Program-made: the position numbers and the translations under genes
Source: Hydrogenophaga sp.
GTDB lineage: Bacteria > Pseudomonadota > Gammaproteobacteria > Burkholderiales > Burkholderiaceae_C
Length of the DNA: 9,811 bases
Direction of reading: 5' to 3'
NCBI GenBank assembly: GCA_018335615.1
Contig: JAGXRS010000400.1
Coordinates: 1-9,811, forward strand
Shown here: positions 6,885-9,811 of the stretch, piece by piece
How the letters are laid out: each line of letters begins with the position of its first letter
Position numbering within the stretch: the first letter of the stretch is position 1
Notes under the pieces: model-generated
Database searches by the model: none
Told to the model about the DNA's origin: nothing
Seen by the model: only the letters and a program-made list of their open reading frames with translations

Positions 6885-7007
6885 ATGAAAACTTTCAAAT
6901 CCCTCGTCCGTGCATTCCTGATCGTCGCTTTCCTGGGCTCACTCGCTGGCTACGACAGGTTCGCCTCACACGGCAAGGATGGCGGCCACGGTGATAGTCA
7001 CGAGTGA
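6885..7007 (+). CDS. 40-residue membrane peptide with His-rich tail
   Basis: ATG 6885 opens a 40-codon frame ending at TGA 7005-7007. The product begins MKTFKSLVRAFLIVAFLGSL, a positively charged start followed by a hydrophobic helix (residues 8-21), and ends in a polar tail with three His among Gly, Asp and Lys (SHGKDGGHGDSHE). This is the architecture of a small single-pass membrane protein or an exported metal-binding peptide. It lies 76 bp after the anchor-protein gene on the same strand and repeats the His-rich theme of the operon's first gene and of NreB. No good ribosome-binding site is visible, which lowers confidence. I do not recognise a family. It could also be the shortened remnant of a longer His-rich protein, since the DNA directly downstream switches to the unrelated mer locus. 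Confidence 0.5.
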   Translation: MKTFKSLVRAFLIVAFLGSLAGYDRFASHGKDGGHGDSHE

Positions 7008-7079
7008 TCAGCTTTATAAGGCCGGCGACGCAAGATGGGATGGCTGGACGCTTACAAAGACAGGGCAGTTGTCCCCTGC

Positions 7080-7526
7080 TCAGGTGCTGGAATCAGCTAA
7101 CGATGAAGCACTATCCATTAAGGTCGTGATGAGTGGACATCGCACCTTGCCTCTGGATGCGTTACACAGGCCGATCAGCTCTTCCAGCGCACGTTCGATC
7201 CGGCTCAGATCGACCAGCCTGGCTCTCACGTCCGCGAGCTTGGCCTGTGCTTTGGTTCGGGCTTGGGCGCAACTGGCGCCATCGTCGAGCTGTAGCAGAT
7301 CGGCAATGTCATCCAGGCTGAATCCCAGGCGCTGCGCCGACTTGATGAAATGCAGTCGAGATCGGTCCGCCTCCGCGTAGCGCCGAATCCCACCAGATGG
7401 GCGTAACGGTTCGGGCATTAAACCCTTGCGCTGGTAGAAGCGGATGGTTTCGACATTGACATCAGCGCTCCTCGCCAATCCGCCAATGGTCATGCCGAGT
7501 CTGGAAGGTGTGTGGGTATCGTGCAT
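7080..7526 (-). CDS. merR: MerR mercury-responsive regulator
   Basis: This 148-residue dimeric DNA-binding regulator represses and, with Hg(II), activates the mer promoter by DNA distortion. The winged-helix N-terminus reads MTIGGLARSADVNVETIRFY then GGIRRYAEADRSRLHFIKSA, near-identical in style to Tn501 MerR. The three Hg(II)-binding cysteines are all present: C86 (DDGASC), C121 and C130 (GLCNASRGKVRC), matching C82, C117 and C126 of Tn501 MerR with a constant offset of four. This separates it from CueR, ZntR or PbrR. I chose ATG 7526 because a GGAG lies 9 bases upstream on the minus strand, giving close to the usual 144 residues; ATG 7493 would remove eleven residues. It is transcribed divergently from merT with the operator directly in front. 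All features needed for mercury sensing are intact. Confidence 0.95.
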   Translation of the reverse strand: MHDTHTPSRLGMTIGGLARSADVNVETIRFYQRKGLMPEPLRPSGGIRRYAEADRSRLHFIKSAQRLGFSLDDIADLLQLDDGASCAQARTKAQAKLADVRARLVDLSRIERALEELIGLCNASRGKVRCPLITTLMDSASSLADSST

Positions 7527-7531
7527 AGTGC

Positions 7532-7562
7532 TTGACTCCGTACTTAGGTACGGCGCTAAGGT
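7532..7562 (+). promoter_or_regulatory. PmerT promoter with MerR operator (19-bp spacer)
   Basis: A -35 element TTGACT (7532-7537) and a -10 element TAAGGT (7557-7562) are separated by 19 bp, the abnormal spacing that MerR-family activators correct by untwisting DNA. Between them lies the perfect dyad CCGTAC-TTAG-GTACGG (7538-7553). Both hexamers and the arms match the classical mer operator seen in Tn501/Tn21. Transcription toward merT would start about 6-7 bases after the -10 element, that is at or next to the merT ATG. Confidence 0.93.
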
Positions 7563-7568
7563 TAGTCG

Positions 7569-7973
7569 ATGACAACGCACACCACCAACTCAGACCCACC
7601 CACCCCAACCACGGCCACTTCAACCAGCACTGCAGAGCATGGTGGAAAGGCCCTCCTGGCCGGTGGTCTGGCTGCCCTTCTTGCATCGGCCTGTTGCTTG
7701 GGTCCTCTGGCATTGATCATGTTGGGCATCTCGGGGGCCTGGATCAGCCATTTGACTGCTTTGGAGCCTTATCAACCGATATTCATGGGCGCGTCACTGG
7801 CGGCGCTGCTGTTCGCGGCTAGACGCATCTGGTGGCCAGCGGCTGTCTGTGCGCCTGGGCAGGTGTGCACGATTCCCTACGTCAACCGTGCGTACAAAGT
7901 TTTTTTCTGTGTTGTAGTGCTGTGGCTCGCAACTGCATTGGCATTCCCGCTGATTGCCCACTGGTTTTATTGA
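7569..7973 (+). CDS. merT: MerT inner-membrane mercuric ion transporter
   Basis: MerT takes Hg(II) from periplasmic MerP and moves it across the inner membrane to the cytoplasm. The 134-residue protein has three hydrophobic helices; the first carries the vicinal pair C42-C43 in SACCLGPLALIMLG, and the cytoplasmic loop carries C94 and C100 in CAPGQVCTIPYVNRAYK, all as in the family. MerT is normally about 116 residues. The surplus is a Thr/Pro-rich N-terminal extension (MTTHTTNSDPPTPTTATSTS). No later in-frame ATG, GTG or TTG exists before the first membrane helix, so ATG 7569 is forced. It sits only six bases after the mer -10 element, so the transcript should be leaderless or almost so, with no room for a ribosome-binding site. 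Its stop overlaps the likely merP start (TGATG). Confidence 0.93.
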   Translation: MTTHTTNSDPPTPTTATSTSTAEHGGKALLAGGLAALLASACCLGPLALIMLGISGAWISHLTALEPYQPIFMGASLAALLFAARRIWWPAAVCAPGQVCTIPYVNRAYKVFFCVVVLWLATALAFPLIAHWFY

Positions 7974-8269
7974 TGAAAGGCATGACTGTGAAACGCATCC
8001 TGATTACTCTCGGCATTGTGCTCAGCCCGCTTACATGGGCGGCACAGCAAACTGCCACACTCTCCGTCCCGGGTATGTCCTGCGCCACGTGCCCGATCAC
8101 CGTAAAGAAGGCGCTGACGAAACTCAGCGGTGTGGTCGACGTGAAGTCCAACCTGGACAAGCGGGAAACTACCGTGGTATTCGACGACACCCAAGTTTCA
8201 CTGGACGCCCTGACCCAGGCAACGAAGGACGCCGGCTTCCCCTCAATTGTCACGGGAGGGAAGCCTTGA
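7973..8269 (+). CDS. merP: MerP periplasmic mercury-binding protein
   Basis: MerP binds Hg(II) in the periplasm and passes it to MerT. A signal peptide (MKGMTVKRILITLGIVLSPL then TWAA, cleavage probably after residue 24) precedes a heavy-metal-associated domain of about 72 residues with the GMSCATC motif (C37 and C40 in this numbering), PITVKKAL and the terminal TKDAGFPSIV, all standard for MerP. The start is ambiguous. ATG 7973 overlaps the merT stop as TGATG and suggests translational coupling. ATG 7982 and GTG 7988 are also in frame; the GTG has AAAGG at 7976-7980 at ideal distance and would give a start MKRILIT like other MerPs. All choices leave the same mature protein. It is followed, with a 4-base overlap, by a Cys-rich gene. 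Confidence 0.93.
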   Translation: MKGMTVKRILITLGIVLSPLTWAAQQTATLSVPGMSCATCPITVKKALTKLSGVVDVKSNLDKRETTVVFDDTQVSLDALTQATKDAGFPSIVTGGKP

Positions 8270-8490
8270 CCGATGTGCTCTTGACGTCTGTGTTGAGTTG
8301 TCCGCAATGCGGGCACGCCAGAACCGAAGCCATGCCCACCAATGCCTGTCAGTGGTTTTATGAGTGCGAGACGTGCCATTCTGTCCTTCGGCCGAAAACG
8401 GGTGATTGTTGCGTTTTCTGTTCCTACGGAACGGTGCCATGCCCGCCTGTTCAAGAGGGAGGGCGATCAAACTGCTGCAAAGGCTCCTGA
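8266..8490 (+). CDS. GDCCVxC-type Cys-rich small protein in the mer operon
   Basis: The 74-residue product contains 11 cysteines. Two CxxC/CxxC-like knuckles come first (SCPQCGH at 12-15, ECETC at 34-37) with AMPTNACQWFYEC between them, then the signature GDCCVFCSYGTVPCPP (residues 46-61) and a terminal NCC pair. This matches the small GDCCVxC-domain family, some members of which are selenoproteins with Sec in the motif; here every motif position is an ordinary Cys codon (TGT or TGC). The function is unestablished, but thiol-rich composition and recurrent placement near mer genes suggest Hg(II) binding or relay. The start is TTG 8266, whose TTGA overlaps the merP stop; GGGAGG at 8254-8259 inside merP gives a strong ribosome-binding site 6 bases before it. 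GTG 8275 is the only nearby alternative. No export signal is seen, so a cytoplasmic location is likely. Confidence 0.82.
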   Translation: MTDVLLTSVLSCPQCGHARTEAMPTNACQWFYECETCHSVLRPKTGDCCVFCSYGTVPCPPVQEGGRSNCCKGS

Positions 8491-8602
8491 CTTTGCGCTG
8501 ACCAAGAAGTAATGCATTCGCAAGCTGCCACTCACTACATTGATCTCGTACCCAGTACCGCATTGTTTCAATCGAGCAATGTGATTTTTATAGGAGATCT
8601 TC

Positions 8603-8887
8603 ATGATTCGCACGCTCAGCATCTTCGTTCTGTCCACTGCCGCAATGGTCCCAGCCTTCTCGATGGACGCTGCCAGATCCGAGGCCAAGCAGATCATTGA
8701 ACTGCAAAATGGTGAAACGCTCTACGTTTTCAAGAACGGATTGATGGCGAAAGAGAGCCGCTACGGAAGCGTCGCCCACCTCCGCGAGGGCGAAGTGGTT
8801 CAAACAGCCGATGGCAAAAGCATCGCGACAAAGGGAAATGAAGTCGCCCTGTTGGCCTCACTTCTGAACAAAGGTCACGGCAGGTAG
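8603..8887 (+). CDS. CopK-like periplasmic protein lacking the Cu(I)-binding methionines
   Basis: The 94 residues begin with a signal peptide (MIRTLSIFVLSTAAMVPAFS, residues 1-20) followed by a small beta-rich domain: IIELQNGETLYVFKNGLM, RYGSVAHLREGEVVQTADG and IATKGNEVALLASLLNKGHG. Length, fold pattern and the NGxxxxVFKNGxM, LREG, TADG and KGNE elements match CopK, a periplasmic copper-binding protein of Cupriavidus metallidurans, also 94 residues as precursor. In CopK the Cu(I) site is formed by four methionines (mature M28, M38, M44, M54). Aligned by eye without gaps, these become K50, L60, V66 and T76 here; only M48 is kept (equivalent to M26). The C-terminal His is retained (H92). AGGAGA at 8592-8597 is a strong ribosome-binding site 5 bases before ATG. 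It lies 112 bp beyond the Cys-rich gene and is convergent with a copper-type ATPase. It may bind another metal, or only Cu(II). Confidence 0.75.
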   Translation: MIRTLSIFVLSTAAMVPAFSMDAARSEAKQIIELQNGETLYVFKNGLMAKESRYGSVAHLREGEVVQTADGKSIATKGNEVALLASLLNKGHGR

Positions 8888-8941
8888 TTCTTCCCAGGCG
8901 GCGGGATAGGTTGGATCGACAACCCGTTCCTTCATCATCAT

Positions 8942-8969
8942 CCCCCCTAGCCAAACAAGGATAGGGGGG
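8942..8969. repeat. C6/G6 inverted repeat between convergent genes
   Basis: CCCCCCTA (8942-8949) and TAGGGGGG (8962-8969) are perfect inverted copies around a 12-base spacer, with one further G at 8970. There is no T tract in either reading direction after the stem, so it is not a typical terminator. G/C runs next to TA are typical of operators of the CsoR/RcnR/FrmR family, but neither flanking gene starts here. Confidence 0.5.
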
Positions 8970-9006
8970 GCGTCAAAAAAATCAAAGACAGCGAGGCCAT
9001 CAGAGC

Positions 9007-9032
9007 CTTGTGAACAAGTGGCGTTCACGCCA
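9007..9032. other. cluster of overlapping inverted repeats near the copA 3' end
   Basis: Two adjacent dyads, CTTGT-GA-ACAAG (9007-9018) and TGGCG-TTCA-CGCCA (9019-9032), lie just past the end of the minus-strand ATPase gene. A third alternative pairing, GTGAAC with GTTCAC, bridges them. The position between convergent genes fits a transcript-ending or stabilising structure, but no proper U tract follows on either strand. Confidence 0.35.
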
Positions 9033-9073
9033 GACACTTTGAGCAGTACGAGAAGCAATGTCTCCTGGCTTGA

Positions 9074-9811
9074 TCATGTTTTGCGGTTTCGTAGACGCAG
9101 TGCATTGCCAATCACCGACACTGAGCTCAAGCTCATGGCCAGCGCAGCTATCAACGGCGATAGCAGCCAGCCTGTGAGTGGATACAGCACGCCGGCCGCA
9201 ACCGGGATGCCCAGCGCGTTGTACAAAAAAGCAAACACCAAGTTTTGCTTCATGTTCCCTACAGTCGCCTCTGACAGAGCACGTGCAATCGCAATTCCGC
9301 GCAGATCACCTTTGACCAGCGTGACTTGCGCACTGTTCATCGCAACATCAGTCCCAGTACCCATGGCAACCCCTACATCGGCTTTTGCCAGAGCCGGTGC
9401 ATCGTTGATGCCGTCACCGGCCATGGCCACCACGCGGCCTTCCTTTTGAAGCCTTTCCACCAGCTGCAGCTTGTCGGCCGGCTTGACCTCGCCGTGCACC
9501 TCGTCGATGCCCAAGCGGGCTGCAACAGCCTTGGCCGTGGTCAGTCCGTCGCCGGTCGCCATCACAATGCGCAGGCCGGAGGCCTTGAGCGTCGCCAGCG
9601 CTTCCGGCGTGCTGGCCTTGACCGGATCGGACACCGCCAACAGGCCCATCAACTGTCCATCAACAGCCAGGTGCATCACGCTGGCACCTTCAGCGCGCAA
9701 GGCCTCCGCCTGCGGCACCAAAGCACTTACCGAAACACCGATCTGCTCCATCAGCGTGGTGTTGCCCAATGCCAACTGACGCCCTGCCACCTGTCCGCGC
9801 ACGCCGATGCC
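9074..9811 (-). CDS. copA: copper-type P1B ATPase, C-terminal part (5' end outside window)
   Basis: This inner-membrane cation-exporting ATPase is cut by the window edge; 245 residues are visible. Starting inside the nucleotide-binding domain (GIGVRGQVAGRQLALGN, with the GxG element), it continues through the P-domain with SDPVKAST, MATGDGLTTAKAVA, the KPADK segment and AMAGDGINDAPALAKADVGV, then the last two membrane helices. The NALGIPVAAGVLYP element and MSLSSVSVIGNALRLR in these helices are the metal-site signatures of the Cu(I)-exporting P1B-1 group. The hinge motif usually written TGDN is TGDG here, a variant I recall from other CopA-like proteins. The frame is already open at the window edge, so no start is assigned. 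It is convergent with the CopK-like gene. The phosphorylation motif and N-terminal metal-binding domains lie beyond the window, so copper specificity rests on the last helices. Confidence 0.92.
   Translation of the reverse strand, partial: GIGVRGQVAGRQLALGNTTLMEQIGVSVSALVPQAEALRAEGASVMHLAVDGQLMGLLAVSDPVKASTPEALATLKASGLRIVMATGDGLTTAKAVAARLGIDEVHGEVKPADKLQLVERLQKEGRVVAMAGDGINDAPALAKADVGVAMGTGTDVAMNSAQVTLVKGDLRGIAIARALSEATVGNMKQNLVFAFLYNALGIPVAAGVLYPLTGWLLSPLIAALAMSLSSVSVIGNALRLRNRKT

Noticed and set aside
6979..7380. 133-codon plus-strand frame overlapping merR
   Set aside because: Mostly antisense to merR, whose cysteines and DNA-binding motif are all intact; the frame has no recognisable domain.
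8563..8591. TTGTTT / TTTTAT as a sigma-70 promoter for the CopK-like gene
   Set aside because: Spacing is 17 bp, but transcription would then start inside the ribosome-binding site, so the pair is probably fortuitous.
8491..8602. possible merA or other mer gene remnant between the Cys-rich gene and the CopK-like gene
   Set aside because: One frame reads APDFALTKK then stop, but no MerA signature is visible and the stretch is too short to support a pseudogene call.
8942..8985. C6/G7 repeat as an intrinsic terminator
   Set aside because: The run of seven A on the plus strand follows the stem, so no U tract follows in plus-strand RNA; in minus-strand RNA the U run comes before the stem.
8858..9058. 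66-codon minus-strand frame downstream of the ATPase gene
   Set aside because: It would start at TTG without a ribosome-binding site, spans the C6/G7 repeat and overlaps the end of the CopK-like gene. No family was recognised.

Overview
The window looks like an accessory metal-resistance region from a GC-rich betaproteobacterium. A Burkholderiales or Comamonadaceae-like host is inferred from protein style only; no rRNA or housekeeping marker is present to confirm it. Nearly every recognisable gene handles metals or anions, and the left edge carries a broken insertion-sequence gene, so the region has the patchwork character of a genomic island or plasmid.

Layout: (1) positions 3-254 hold the start of an IS66-type tnpB whose reading frame departs from the family after about 65 residues. 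(2) 473-2830 (+) hold a two-gene unit, a SulP anion transporter with a STAS domain followed by a tandem universal stress protein. (3) 2831-3188 hold no gene I can support, apart from a candidate terminator serving the minus-strand unit. (4) 3189-4842 (-) hold nreA-nreB: a CsoR/RcnR-family metal sensor and an MFS exporter with a histidine-rich tail, the known nickel-resistance pair. (5) 4909-7007 (+), divergent from nreA across 66 bp containing a G/C-tract operator candidate, hold a His-rich membrane-anchored protein, a HupE/UreJ-type permease, a single-pass anchor protein with a periplasmic domain, and a 40-residue peptide with a His-rich tail. (6) 7080-8490 hold a mer locus: merR (-), a textbook MerR operator with a 19-bp spacer, then merT, merP and a Cys-rich GDCCVxC protein (+). 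No merA is present. (7) 8603-8887 (+) hold a CopK-like periplasmic protein, convergent with (8) the 3' part of a copper-type P1B ATPase (9074-9811, -) that runs off the window.

How the parts may work together: NreA probably senses Ni(II) or Co(II) and may control both the NreB exporter and the divergent HupE/His-rich genes, giving a combined export, binding and permease module. MerT and MerP would import Hg(II), but the reductase that normally consumes it is absent here. The CopK-like protein and the ATPase suggest copper handling, yet the CopK-like protein lacks the methionines that bind Cu(I) in characterised CopK. The most interesting points are the apparently leaderless merT, the merA-less mer operon with its Cys-rich partner, the Met-less CopK and the His-rich divergent module next to nreAB.
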